In this document: positions 32,851 through 44,500 of the stretch, in pieces
How the letters are laid out: each line of letters opens with the position of its first letter
How positions within the stretch are numbered: the first letter of the stretch is position 1
Source of the DNA: Symbiodinium natans
Taxonomy: Eukaryota; Sar; Dinophyceae; Suessiales; Symbiodiniaceae
Direction: 5' to 3'
Length of the DNA stretch: 64,000 bases
Assembly: GCA_905221605.1 (NCBI GenBank)
Contig: CAJNDS010002634.1
Span: 183,501-247,500, forward strand
Position numbers and translations under genes: made by a program
Notes under the pieces: generated by a model
Database searches by the model: none
Seen by the model: the letters and a program-made list of their open reading frames with translations, nothing else
Told to the model about the DNA's origin: nothing

Positions 32851-33424
32851 CAGGCGACAAACAAACAAACCTGTTTCCAGTTTGAGGGTTTGGCAGCCGG
32901 GGGCTGTCCTGAGGCCGGCGTTCAGGCTGTTCAGATTTAGGGTTTTGGGGGGTCAGGGTTGGAAAAGCGTCAGGGTTTGGGCTGTAGAGGTTTGAAGGTC
33001 TTCAGGTTCAGAGTATTTTCGGGGTCAGAGTTTAACCAGTTTAGGGTTTGAAGGTGTGAAGATGTTGTGGTTGAGGGTTTGACGGGTCAGGGTTTTGTCT
33101 TTTTGTAAAGGGGTAAACAAGCTTTATGCTTCAGGCCCTGCGTCCCTCAGCGCTTGCCTCGTGAAATAACAGGCTTTGCTGGTCCGTGGTCGGGGTTTCG
33201 TGCGGCAGCCGAATGAGCTTGACAGGTTTCACGTCAGGGACCGCTTACTGTGGAATTAGGGATCAGAGCCCTGAATCTGAGTAGAACAGGGACTTAAAGG
33301 ACCATATGGGGGTTTGCAATGTACCTGTGAAGAACCAGTGAGAAGTTTCCGCCACGCCTTGTTTCAGGCCAGGTCCTTGCGGAAGCGGGCCGAAATACAG
33401 GCGCGTGCGCGCGCGCTCACTGGG

Positions 33425-33520
33425 TTTAGCTTTGGGTTTAGGGTTTAGAGTTTAGGAGTTTAGAGTTTAGGGTTTAGGGTTTAGGGTTTGGGGTTTAGGG
33501 TTTAGGGTTTAGGTCTAGGG
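33425..33520 (+). repeat. TTTAGGG/TTTAGAG array
   Basis: Twelve irregular units. Confidence 0.92.
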
Positions 33521-33837
33521 CTGCCGGTTTGAAGTGCTGGTCGTGTTTTTGGTGGGTTTCGGGTTTTCACCCAGATGCAGGCGGGCTACAGGGCGTGGGG
33601 GGGTTCCCTCAGGCCCAAACCAGGGGTACCCTCAAAAAAGCCTCCCCCAAAAATACCTTTACAGGAACCCCAAAAAGGGACCCCTGTTCTCGGAACCCCC
33701 CTAATGTAACGTGAGTGAAACGAACAAGCGACCTCCCAGAGACACCTAAAGGTTCTTCGTATTCCTCCAGTGAGACCGTCCTTGCCTTGCCCCAACGCCC
33801 CAGCATCCGGCCCAAACCCTAAGCCTAAACCCTCAGT

Positions 33838-33970
33838 AGCCCTAAACCCCTAAACCCCTAAACCCCTAAGCCCTAAACCCCTAAACCCCTAAACCCCTAA
33901 ACCCCTAAACCCCTAAACCCCTAAACCCCTAAACCCCTAAACCCCTCAACCCCTCAACCCCTCAACCCCT
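33838..33970 (-). repeat. CCCCTAAA variant array turning into CCCCTCAA
   Basis: About 13 units of the 8-mer CCCCTAAA then three of CCCCTCAA. Confidence 0.95.
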
Positions 33971-34265
33971 AAGCCCACCTTACCTGGCCAGCAGTTGAAC
34001 CTTAAGCTTCTGAGGGGGGGTGTAAGTAGGGTTTGGGATCCTTCTTGAGCCTCGGTTGCAACAAGGAGCCTCCTTGTGGTTTAGGGTTTGGGGTTTAGGG
34101 TCAGGGTTTCAGTAGACCCCCTGGTTCTTAGTAGGGAATCAGGGCCCTATGTTATACCCTTTCAGGGATTATACGAACCAATCAGTGGAGTCTCAGCCCA
34201 GTCTTAGCCTCCCGGGGATTTGAAGCGTTAAGCCTGAAGCCCTAAACCCCAAGCCCCTTTCATGT

Positions 34266-34373
34266 CTTGGTAGCTGAGTGGCACCCTTTGGCCCCTTTTT
34301 GGGGTATGGATTCCCTTATAACTAGCCGCCCAAATAGGGTACCCTTACTAGAATAGGTTACTTGGCCACCAAG
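34266..34373. mobile_element. Family G element with 4-bp target duplication
   Basis: Ends CTTGGTAGC and GCCACCAAG are inverted repeats; ATGT occurs on both sides (34262-34265 and 34374-34377). Confidence 0.8.
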
Positions 34374-34489
34374 ATGTGCCCTGAAGCTTCCCCAGAGTGC
34401 CAGGCACCCTCAAGCGCCGAGGCTCCCCGGCCCTCCTCTTTTTTTTTTTTCTGTTTCTCGTGTCGTGATTTTGTGGTCGGACTTGGGTT

Positions 34490-34540
34490 TAGGGTTGAGG
34501 GTTTAGGGTTTAGGGTTTAGGGTTTAGGGTTTAGGGTTGC
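34490..34540 (+). repeat. TTTAGGG array
   Basis: Seven units, followed by looser GGGTTTGTT words to about 34640. Confidence 0.92.
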
Positions 34541-34645
34541 TTGGGGGTTGGGGCTTGGTTGGGATTTGTCAGGGTTTGTTAGGGTTCATTTGGGGTTTGT
34601 TGGGTTTGTTGTAGGGTTTGTTCGGCCCTCTTGGGGTTTCTTGGG

Positions 34646-34720
34646 TCTTGAAAGGTCCATGGGTAGCCATAGGTGAAGTGGTACGTAGTTAGACGTACAT
34701 AAGGCGCCCTGAAATACGTC
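34646..34720. mobile_element. Family B fragment, left half
   Basis: TCTTGAAAGGTCCATGGGTA; no right arm. Confidence 0.6.
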
Positions 34721-34840
34721 CTGAGTTGCTTTGGGGCTTGCGCATCCCAAGTTGAAGGTCCACGCTGACGTTATTTGTCATTGCCGTGGGGTTGTCAGGG
34801 TTGGGCGCGGAGACCCGAAGAACTGCCCAGCGCGGGCTCT

Positions 34841-34926
34841 CTACTTGAAGGTTCATGGGCATTTATAAGTAGGGTCATAAGTACTCTAAATAGGGCTATC
34901 AGTATAGGTACCCCGCTTGTGACCCC
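34841..34926. mobile_element. Family B fragment, left part
   Basis: CTACTTGAAGGTTCATGGGC then ATTTATAAGTAGGGTC; it stops before any right arm. Confidence 0.75.
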
Positions 34927-35066
34927 CTTTTTGGGGCTTGGCTTGACGTTTGCCTCAACACCCCCAACATGCTTGAGAGGGCCCCAGTCTAGGGTTTCCT
35001 CCGATGCCGTCGAACCGTCGCCAGACGCTAAACTTATAGATATCTTCAGGGAGGGGGGTAGGTACC

Positions 35067-35115
35067 TAGGGAACCTTAGGGAAGCTTAGGGAGCCTTAGG
35101 GAGTCGTAGGGAGTC
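35067..35115 (+). repeat. Short GGGAACCTTAG 11-mer run
   Basis: Four to five units; same family as 24225-24370. Confidence 0.8.
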
Positions 35116-35170
35116 GTCATTAGGGAACCTTGAGGTACATTTGCCCCCCCTTGAACCCCCCTCCCTCAAG

Positions 35171-35530
35171 AACTCTATAGTCAACGGCAATGTCTTCACC
35201 CTGCCGCAGGCCGGCGTGCTCAATCGCCTGCAGGCAAGGAAGGCCGCCCTCAGCGCCCCGAACGTAGTATCGAGTGCTTCGGGAACCTTTTAAATGAATA
35301 TCGGTCGGAATAATTGCTAATAGTAATCCCTTCTGGTCCCTATTTACTTGTACTCTACTTGAGGCCCTTACTAGAGAGGGAATTTGGGGTTGTTTCGGAA
35401 TCATAGTTATACAGGGCTTATGAGGGGATATTTGTGGACCCGTTTCAAAGAGTTTTGTGAACGGCTCCATGCTGCTAGACAAGGAAACAACACGAAACGT
35501 GCTGGCCAGGAAGTCGGAACACCCACTCCC
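35171..35530 (+). CDS. Two unassigned exon-like segments sharing a VNG motif
   Basis: 35171-about 35285 reads NSIVNGNVFTLPQAGVLNRL then QARKAALSAPNV. About 35448-35522 reads KSFVNGSMLLDKETTRNVLA then RKSEH. The two share (S)(I/F)VNG(N/S) and a following L..L.ARK pattern, hinting at a repeated unit. A family E element lies between them. Function unknown. Confidence 0.35.
35300..35385. mobile_element. Family E element, partial
   Basis: TCGGTCGGAATAATTGCTAA, TAATCCCTTCTGGTCCC and GAGGCCCTTACTAG follow the order of the copy at 32250. Confidence 0.65.
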
Positions 35531-35756
35531 ACCCACCCGCATGCTAGCTGGGTCCATTTGTACAGTCCGATTTTTTGGGGTTTGGGCCTTTCAGAGTGGG
35601 GCTTACGCCGACTTACGCCCCCATGCCCTAAGCACTGAAACCCTGAAACCCCTAAACCTTCCCGTGAGATCAGCCGTGAGCTTTTTGGGGACCAAGGCGC
35701 CCAAAAAGTCGAGTGCCAGAAGGAGCTGGAGGCCGGGCCAAGGAAAAAACGAGCTA

Positions 35757-35812
35757 GGGTTTAGGGTCTAGGGTTTAAGGTTTAGGGTTTAGGGTTTAGG
35801 GTTTAGGGTTGA
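35757..35812 (+). repeat. TTTAGGG array
   Basis: Eight units just after an exon-like stretch near 35692-35731 (AQKVECQKELEAG). Confidence 0.93.
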
Positions 35813-36030
35813 GGAATTGGGGCCCTTTGAACCCGGATGCACACAGTTGCAACCTGAACCCTAAGTCTCACCGAACCAGCCGACATCCTCAGCCACGACT
35901 GCAAAATTGCCGGGGGCGACCGGGGCGACACATGTTTCTCCACTACGAGCAGGGGGACAAGATCTCTCCCCCTCCCATACCTGCTTTTAAGCCGCCCGCG
36001 AGCCCCAAAACCTGTAAAAGGGGGCGCAGT

Positions 36031-36090
36031 CGGATGTTCCCCCTTATGCTAACTGTCCCAGAAGGTACTGTAATCCCTAGTAAGGACGCA
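36031..36090. mobile_element. Family A element, internally deleted
   Basis: GGATGTTCCCCCTTATGCTA to TAATCCCTAGTAAGGAC; the right terminus is decayed. Confidence 0.65.
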
Positions 36091-36783
36091 TCCCATCGGA
36101 ATCCCAAAAGCTGAGCCTTTGGGCTCAGGCGGCCAGGCGGAGGGACTGTCAAGGCGGCGGAGGCCCAGGCCAGGTAGGAGGGCTTCAGGGCATCAAGCTT
36201 TGGGGTTTAGCATGTAGGGTTTAGGGTTTAGGGTTCAGTGCAGCAGTCCTAGCCGTCAAAAGGGTGTAGGATATAGGGTTTAGTTGCTCGAAAGGGTGGT
36301 TTAGCTGGGTAGGAGGGCTTTGCGGGCTTAGGGCAAAGTTGTGGGGCTCGAACTCTACACGGGAGTTCGGGAATTGGGTAGCCTACAAAATCCCTTCAAA
36401 GGTTAGGTCAGATCCGGTTAGATACGGGCGAGAAGCTACATCTTCCCCATTCCCGAGTTTCCTACGAAGAACTTGTAAGTAGGCGCGAGTGCATTGCAAG
36501 AAGTCGATCAGAAGCCGCACAAGTCCAGAACAATAGCAGCCCACCTTGTTCTCATCTGGTTTCCGTTTCGATTCTCGCTTCATGCATCGTTATTCATCAA
36601 GCTATCGCGAGAATGAGTTCATTGTTTCGTGACTTCACTTCATGCATTTACTCTTGGCCCATGAAGCGTGTTGACGCGCTTTGCTCCAGTCTTTTCAATA
36701 GTTGCGTTTAACAAGGAAGATATGAAGAAAGCTTCACTGAAGCCTTACACCCCCCCCACCAAACAAAACAGCCTGAAAGCCCT

Positions 36784-36887
36784 CTACGTGAAGAATCATG
36801 GACAGTTACAAGTAGGCTTATAAGTAGGGTAGCTATACTTATAACTGGGTATAACCTTGTTTAGGTTACTCGTAACCTTCCAAGTAA
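36784..36887. mobile_element. Family B element
   Basis: CTACGTGAAGAATCATGGAC against AACCTTCCAAGTA; the interior TTATAACTGGGTATAACC is intact. Confidence 0.8.
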
Positions 36888-36951
36888 CACCCCCCCCCCC
36901 AAAAAAAAAAAAAGAAAAAAAAGATACGTCTCCCGCAAGGTGTCCCAGAGC

Positions 36952-36993
36952 TCGGGCAGCGCGTCCGGATTCTGCCCCTCGGGCTGCCCAAGT
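36952..36993 (+). CDS. Unassigned exon-like segment ending at a family B element
   Basis: ELGQRVRILPLGLPK; the family B copy begins at once afterwards. Downstream of the element one open frame reads GFGADLEMKTLSGLMARRAL and another GGLGDENAVGLNG, so I cannot decide the continuation. Confidence 0.3.
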
Positions 36994-37122
36994 TTACTTG
37001 GTGGTCCATGGGGGTAGTTTTCAGTGAAATGATAATTAGGGCAGCTACAAGTATAACTGGTTCTAACCATATTTCAGGTACTTTAACGCCTACTTATAAG
37101 TACCCATGGACCTTCAAGTAGG
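36994..37122. mobile_element. Family B element, complete
   Basis: TTACTTGGTGGTCCATGGGG against TACCCATGGACCTTCAAGTA. Confidence 0.9.
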
Positions 37123-37339
37123 GTTTCGGGGCGGACTTGGAGATGAAAACGCTGTCGGGCTTAATGGCCCGACGTGCCCTTGGCAACCCACACGGCTTGA
37201 TTCAACGCCCTAAAATAGAGGCCTCACCCGAAACCCTAAACCCTAAACCCTTGAGACCCTAAACCGCAACAGGCGGGGTAAGCACTGGGCGGAGGAACAG
37301 TTGGGGCCTGGACTTGGCTTCCCCGAGCCATCCTCCCAA

Positions 37340-37470
37340 AACCCTCAACCCTAAACCCTGTCGGAGACCCTAAACCCTAAACCCTAAACCCTAAACCCTA
37401 AACCCTAAACCCTAAACCCTAAACCCTAAACCCGAAACTTACCCTAAACCCTAGAGACCCTAAGCCTTAA
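37340..37470 (-). repeat. CCCTAAA array
   Basis: About 14 units. GAGACCCTAAACC occurs at three places (near 37252, 37369 and 37454) as small flanking tags. Confidence 0.95.
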
Positions 37471-37569
37471 GCAGCCCCACATCTTCCGCTCTCAGGCGGG
37501 CGGGCCACCTCGGCATCCCGCAAAGTTTCACACTCGAGGTGCGGGATGGTTGGGGGGCCAGGGGGGGGG

Positions 37570-37650
37570 GTTTCGGGTTTAGGGTTTAAGTTTAGGGTTT
37601 AGGGTTTAGGGTTTCGGGTTTCGGGTTTCGGGTTTCGGGTTTCGTGTGGT
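37570..37650 (+). repeat. TTTAGGG then TTTCGGG block
   Basis: Five TTTAGGG units followed by six uniform TTTCGGG units. Confidence 0.93.
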
Positions 37651-38085
37651 TGAGGAGCGTCATGGGGCGGGCTCTTTGCAAGTCCTGGCCCTATGCAGTA
37701 GCAACACATGAGAGGTAAAGTTTAGGGTTTAGAGGGTTTCGGGTTTTAGGGTTAGGGATTAGGGATTCGGGATTAGGGTTGGGGGTTATTTGTGAATTAT
37801 GGCCCCTTGTGTGGGTTACTGTGATAAGGCGGGCCCTCGTTTTTAGGGTAACCCAAATGGGACGATAATTTTCAGAAGTGACCATATGAAACACCACCAA
37901 CAGAATACCACATAATCACACGTGATAACGCATGACGACGATGCACACTGCCACGTAATCGTCATAAATCTTAACCATGGACTCTGTTCCCTTTCTTCCG
38001 GGTCGAGAAAAGACTGAGGACTTGTGTGGGGAACCCTGAACCCTGAACCCGGAGTCCAAAACCCTGAGCCCGGCCCGAGGTTTGC

Positions 38086-38243
38086 TTTGAAGGTTCATGG
38101 GTGGTTATATATAAGTAGGCTTGTAAGTAACCCTAAATACGGGTTATAACCTGTTAGAAGTCTAGAATAAGGGTTATAACCTGTTAGAAGTCTAGTTGCC
38201 CTACTTCTAGCCCCGCTTCTAACCACCCGTGAACCTCCCAGTC
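38086..38243. mobile_element. Family B element with an internal tandem duplication
   Basis: TTTGAAGGTTCATGGGTGGT against AACCACCCGTGAACCTCC. The 29-bp stretch GGGTTATAACCTGTTAGAAG plus TCTAGAATA-type sequence is present twice (38139 and 38168). Confidence 0.88.
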
Positions 38244-38515
38244 GTTGCTCGCAGAGCTTCCGTCGCAGGGGGAGATCCTACAGATCGGGCGGCCGCGGCC
38301 GAATGGACAAGCGCGCCGGGCACAACCTGCTCCCCGTCTCAAGCGAAGCACGACTTGGTAGCCCAGAGGTACCCTGTTGCCCTTTTTTGGGGCTCAAGGT
38401 CCCCTTTTGTACAGTAGACAACCCAAAAAAGGGTACCCTTATTATAAGATGGTTGCTGGGCTACCAAGACTATGGGGACCCCGCGACGGGAACGGCAGGA
38501 GTGTGGTGGGATTTT
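38244..38515 (+). CDS. Unassigned exon(s) wedged between three elements
   Basis: About 38252-38353 reads ELPSQGEILQIGRPRPNGQA then RRAQPAPRLKRS. It lies between a family B copy on its left and a family G copy on its right. After the G copy, 38470-38515 reads TMGTPRRERQE before a family A copy. Basic, Pro/Arg-rich; no domain recognised. Confidence 0.35.
38354..38468. mobile_element. Family G element
   Basis: Perfect inverted ends CTTGGTAGCCCAG and CTGGGCTACCAAG; inside, TTTTTTGGGG and CCCAAAAAAGGGTACCC. Confidence 0.88.
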
Positions 38516-38518
38516 CTT

Positions 38519-38625
38519 GGGATGTTCCCATGTTCCTCCTTTTATACTAACAGTCCTGAATCGGCATTTGAATGGGGGTACTATAATCCCCATTAAGGAC
38601 TGTCCGTATAAGGGAGGAAGATCTC
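38519..38625. mobile_element. Family A element
   Basis: GGGATGTTCCCATGTTCCTC has a small internal duplication of the end; right arm GACTGTCCGTATAAGGGAGG. Confidence 0.85.
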
Positions 38626-38816
38626 AAGGCATACAGCACGTGTGTTGCTTTCTTTGTGGTGTCGGGTTCTCGAGTTGGGGGTCTATGGATTCGGGTTTTA
38701 GGGTCTGGGGGGTTTGCCTAGGGAATGGTGTTCCGGGTGTATACCACCCCGCTGCCCGAGGATGATCAGCTGCTTGTCAAAACGCTGCTGCCCCAGCCCG
38801 GGAATTCAGGCGAGGG

Positions 38817-38925
38817 CCCTAAACCCTAAACCCTAAACCCTAAACCCTAAACCCTAAACCCTAAACCCTAAACCCTAAACCCTAAACCCTAAACCCTAAA
38901 CCCTAAACCCTAAACCCTAAACCCT
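38817..38925 (-). repeat. Perfect CCCTAAA array
   Basis: Fifteen units without variants. Confidence 0.97.
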
Positions 38926-39102
38926 TCTGATTTGGTTGTTCTCTCGGACTCGAAGGGATTTAGTGTGAATGGTTTGGGCCGAGTTTTTTCAAGCTGAGTG
39001 AAAGTTTTGACCCACTACTGACACTGACCCTCTGCCGGGGACACACCGAAGCTGGCCTGACTCAGCTTCGAGCTTGTCTTGCCTAAGTGTGCCTGTCCGT
39101 CT

Positions 39103-39365
39103 CCATGCTGTTTAGCCCCTCAGCTCTAGGCCCTACATCGCTAGGCCCTAGGCGCTAAACCCGAAACCTCTCCCCTAAACCCTAAACCCTAAACCCTAAA
39201 CCCTAAATCCTAAGCCCTAAACCCTAAACCCTAAACCCTCCATGCTGTTTAGTCCCTCAGCTCTAGGCCCTATATCCCTAGGCCCTAAGCCCTAAACCCG
39301 AAACCTCTCCCCTAAACCCTAAACCCTAAACCCTAAACCCTAAACCCTAAAGCCTAAACCTCTCC
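39103..39365 (-). repeat. 137-bp tandem duplication containing a CCCTAAA array
   Basis: CCATGCTGTTTAGCCCCTCA starts at 39103 and recurs with one mismatch at 39240. Each copy ends in CTCTCCCCTAAACCC and a telomere-type array. Confidence 0.9.
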
Positions 39366-40748
39366 AGCTGCCCAGGTCCCTGGGCACGCGCATCTGGCTC
39401 CCCAGGCACTGCGTCGAGCCGCTGGAAGGTCTGGTGCCTGGACATTGTGGGTTGTGTCGCTAGGGCTTAGGGTTTAGGGTTTAGGGTTTAGGGTTGAGGG
39501 TCCATTCTGGGGTGTGTCGCTGGGGTTTCGGGCCTCAGGGCTGTTGTCAGATGTGTACGTATGTGTGTTTATTTGTAGATGTAACATGCGCAAGTAGAAC
39601 CTCTTCCCAAATCCGCCTACCCATGGTCACCTTTGAAAAATGTAGGTATCAACAGGTGCATGCATGAATGCACGCATAGCTACACAGATGTAAGTACGCA
39701 AGTATGTATATAGACATATATATATATACACATATGCACATCTTCCTCAGTACAAATATATAAGGAACATGAGGAAGAACATACCAGTCTAGATTTACAT
39801 TGCACGCTGTTTTCGCATGGTTTGCGAGTCGAGCACTTCGAGGTTTCTGGCGCTTGAACCAGAAAGCAAGGTTCGAACTCTGATGAAGGAGGAGGGTTGA
39901 GGGTTTAGGGTTGAGGGTTTAGGGTTTAGGGTTTAGGTTTAGGGTTTAGGGATTGGGACGGTTTGGGGATCTCCCCTCCCTAAACCTTAAACCGGCTCAT
40001 GATTCTGGGCACGTCAGAAAGTCCTGGTGATTTCGGTTTAGGTGGCGTGGAGCTCAGAACTGGGTTGAGAAGGTTTCGGTACACAACAAGGGGGGTGGCG
40101 CACCCAAACTGGTAGGTCAAGGGGTGGGGGGCGTGTGGGGTAGCGCGACATATGTATATATATATATATAATATGTATATAATATGTATATACACATACA
40201 TACATGCATGCATACATACATACATACATGGCTTGCAAGGCAGCAGACAAATAGGCCGCTAAGACCTTCAACAAAAAACGGCGCATTACTTCTTGATGAA
40301 ATATGAACTCCATGTATTTCTAGTCTCCTGTAGAATAGACATGCCTTTAGAAAGATTCCCCTCTTCAATCCCAAAGTGCGAAGGACCAGTCCGGCCCTAA
40401 ACCTTGAACCATCTTGAACCCTAAATCTTCAAAAACGTCCGAAAGTTTGAGCTCGCAGAGGTGTCAGAGTTTCTTCGCTCTTCCATTCCGTTGCGGGTAT
40501 GGGCCTGCTCGGTGGAGCCTCGGCTTATACCCCAACATGAACTTCACGCGTGCTCCCATGGGTGTGCTTCAAGTCAGGTCTGTGAGGCCTTTCATGCCCT
40601 GTTGGCATTTTTTGTGCCGGAGCCTCTTGCGAGCAGCACTGCGACACAGGACGATGTTGGGGTGGAGCTGCGAGCCCAAGCCTTGACCGCAGCCTTCGGT
40701 TTTCAAATGTAGCAAAAGAGCAATTATTTTCAGCTCATCGCAGCTGTA

Positions 40749-41548
40749 ATGCTCACCGTGGCGTCAAGCCATCGGCTCCTGGCCGTGGTTTGCGCCGCTT
40801 GGTTGGCTTCAGGAGGATCCTTCAAGCTGTCCGATGCCAAGGGCGGCGCGACGGCCACCCCGCCTTTGCCGCATCAGCAGCGCTCCGATGGAAACCCTCA
40901 AAGCACCCCGGAACGCCGCGGAGGCAAGACGGATGCTTTCGGCATGCTCGCGAAGAACTTAAACTTCCTTTTGATGAAGGTCGCACAGCTTGAGGCCGTT
41001 GCCGAGATGCAGGACGCCAAGATCAGGAGGTCAGAGCAGGTGCACAAGATGCTTCTCGATGAGATCGGGTCCTTGAAGGCAGAGGGCAAGGGCATGGGCT
41101 CGAGTTTTCGGAAGCTTCGTCGCCGAGTGAGTTTGTTTTAGTCTCTTTGGGGCGGGGGGGGGGGGGGGGTGGTATCGTCTCTCAAAAATCGGAAAGGCAA
41201 ACCCTCCCCTTGATTGGAAAGTAAGGAAAAGTGAGGCTTTGCTTCAGGAGGTTGTTCAGGATGCAGAGACGCGCGTGGACAAAGCCACGGAGATCATGAA
41301 AGACGTGTTGCTTGGCTGAAAACTGAGCTTGATCAACTTCTTGGGTTCCGCTTTTTCGCAGGACGAGGTAAAGCTTACAACCCTAAGCGCCAGGCTGTAA
41401 GCCTTTGTGGTTATCGGAGAAGTCAGGTTTCTCAAGCACCAGCACCAGCTGGAGACCGGAGACCTGGCCCTCTTCGTCGTTTATATATATATATATACAT
41501 ATATATATATACATATACATATATATATATACATATACATATACATAC

Positions 41549-41596
<48 letters not shown>

Positions 41597-44500
41597 TGTC
41601 TCCCCGGTGTGCTCAAGGCTCTAGCGAAGCCCTAAGCCCAACCCCCTGGAATAACCCCAAGCACTTCTTGAGACAGCGAAGTTGGGATGTTCCCCCCATA
41701 TACTAACAGTCCTTAAAACGGGATTCTAATCGGGGGTACTAGAATCCCAATTCAGGACTCTTAGTATCAGGGGTAACATCCCAGCAGCGAAGGAAAGTTT
41801 CACCCAAACCCCGACCAGGAGGTGGCGACTTGGGGATGCTTGGGAACGTTTATTATTATTATTATTTGCTTTTTGGGTACTATAATTCCTAAGCATTTAG
41901 GGTTTGGGGTTTAGGATCTAGGGTTTGGGGGGGTTTAGGTTTAGGGTCTAGGGTTTGGGGTGTAGGGTTTGGGGTTTGGGGTTTGGGGTTTAGGGTTCAG
42001 GGTCCCAGAATCAGTATAGGTGAAGGCCGGCTTGTCGAGGGCGCACCAGAGGAGCGCGCAGAAGTCGATGGAGGCGGCCTCATCCAACGAGCCCCGGGCC
42101 AGATCTTTACTTGGAGGTTTAGGGTTTAGGGTTCAGGGTTCAGGGTTTAGGGCTTAGGGTTTAGTGTTTAGGGTTTAGGGTTCAGGGTTTTATACTAACA
42201 GTCCTTAATAGGGATTTTAGTACCCTCTACTATCATCCCTATTAAGGACTGTTAGCACCAGAAGGAACATCCCGATTCATGGGTCGTTATAAGTGGGGGT
42301 CATAAGTAGGGTAGCTATAACTATAAATAACCGCTTGTGACCTTGTTGAGGGTACTATGATCACCCTACTTATAACTACCCACGAACCTTCAAGTAGTGC
42401 GATGGTGCTCGTAGTTGCGGGCTCTGAATTCGGGCACACGTCAGCTCTAGGGGACGCCCTGTTGAAAACTTTGACGCACATGCTGATAGCTGATCACCTG
42501 GTTATCAGCGTTTTCGAACACCCCCCCCCCCCTCGAAGCCGTTTTTTTGATTTTGCTTCCACAACTTTGTGCGTATCAGCCTTCCGCCACCGTCCAGCCA
42601 AGGAGACACGGTGGGGTCCCGTGGGTTCAGCAGTCAACTCTGTGGCGGACACTGCGACGGATGTCGGTGGCACTGTGGTGAACACTGCTGTGGACACTGC
42701 GGATTTCGCCACGGACTTTGCCAGCGATCCCGTGGGTACAATGGAAAACGGCTTTCAAGCACTCTCGGACCCTGCGGCTAAGGCAGGGCAGAGTAGCCTG
42801 GCTTTCTCTGGTGAACGTACGTAGCAGTAGTATCTCGCTCAAGAATCAGAGATTGCTATGCCAGGTGAAGTTTGCCAAGGACATTCTCGCAGAGCACACA
42901 ATTTCTACCGTGGCGCAGGCCCTTTGCCGAAAGGGGTTTGCGCAAACACAGACTGTGGATGCAGTGGACACCGCCCAAAATCTTCCCAAGCGCATCATCT
43001 ACGTGGAGGTTCATGGTACTTATAACCCAAGTATCGCTGTACTTATAACCCACTTATAAGCCCCCAAGTGCCCTAATGTGGCTATAGACAGTTATGATAG
43101 GGTTATTAAGTATCATGAACCTCCAAGTAAGCATGCCGGCAACCGTTTTGATGTTCGGCGTCTTGGGGAGCAGAGCCCGTTGATCAGGAGGAGGAGGGGG
43201 GGTTAACCTTCCCGAGCTGCAAGACTTCGACACCACCCTCAACCCTCAACCCTAAACCCTAAACCCTGAACCCTCAGCCCCTGCTTGTCTGCAGCCCTTC
43301 TCAGGCAACGGAGATCCTGAAGAATGTTCTTGGACTCCCCGGCTTCTCGGAGTTCACGGGAACATGCAGCCTTTCTCGCCAGCCAGGCTTCACCTCGTTT
43401 GACCAGAATGGGATCGGACTCGACCTTGGCCGATTCTCTTGTTCCATGAGTCTGGTCGGGCAGCCAAGCAGCGCTTTCAGTGTCGACCTGGGCAGACGCT
43501 CTGTGTCGCTGCCTGCGGAACTTGGAGAGGTCTACAAAATTGGCTGGCGGCTCACGTCTTGTGCGAGAAAAGACACTGCCTTCCATTTGATCGAGTGCCT
43601 GAGTATGGATCTTTTGTCTCTCGCGCCTGCGGCCTACGTCGGTGTCGCGGTGCGGAAGCTGAACATCATGGACCTAGTGCCCTCTCAAGTGCGGCAAGTT
43701 GTGCAGTGGAATGAGGAGGCAGTCAGGACAGTGTTCAGTGTGGGAAATCAGCTCATGCAGTGCCCTAACAGAGGCCACGAGCATGACTTGATCAAGTGCC
43801 TTGGTGATTGGATCATGCAATTCAAGCCCCCGATGAACTACATGCCCGACCCAGTGAAGAAGCTTGCCAACGGGCGCATCATGGACCTAGTGCCATCTCA
43901 AGTGCGGCAAGTTGTGCAGTGGAATGAGGAGGCAGTCAGGACAGTGTTCAGTGTTGGTTACGAGCTCATGCACTGCCCTAACAGAGGCCATCATCATGAC
44001 TTGATCAAGTGCCTTGGTGATTGGATCATGAATTTCAAGCCCCCAATGAACTACATGCCCGACCCAGTGAAGAAGCTTGCCGACGGACGCATCATGGACC
44101 TAGTGCCATCTCAAGTGCGGCAAGTTGCAAGCTGGAATGAGGAGGCGGTCAGGACAGTGTTCAGTGTTGGTTTTGAGCTCATGCACTGCCCTAACAGAGG
44201 CCATCATCATGACTTGATCAAGTGCCTTGGTGGTTGGATCATGCATTTGAACCCCCCGGTGGACTACATGCCCGACCCAGTGAAGAAGCTTGCCGACGGA
44301 CGCATGATGGACCTCATGCCGCAGCACATGGGGCTTCTTGCGAACGGCGATCCCAATTCCATCCAGAACATGCTCACCTTGGGCCAGGAGCTTGTGAAGT
44401 GTGCCGATGCCAGTACAACCTCTCCTGCTACTGCGCAACGTGACATCGTACAGTGCCTCGGTTTCCAAATCGTGAGCAGGGTCGCTCCTTTGAACTTCCT

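Larger units (their letters stand above)
38770..40748. other. Repeat-rich intergenic stretch
   Basis: Holds CCCTAAA arrays, a 137-bp tandem duplication, TA/CA microsatellites at 39715-39735 and 40150-40230, and TTTAGGG runs at 39465-39505 and 39895-39955. A possible exon at 40440-40710 (EFLRSSIPLRVWACSV) has no support beyond openness. Confidence 0.45.

Noticed and set aside
39858-39890. tRNA-like B box GGTTCGAACTC
   Set aside because: No matching A box, acceptor stem or anticodon arm around it.
41402-42120. Minus-strand exon reading [20 protein letters not shown] near 42030-42110
   Set aside because: Protein-like, but on the opposite strand to all supported genes and next to a + oriented introner; left unassigned.
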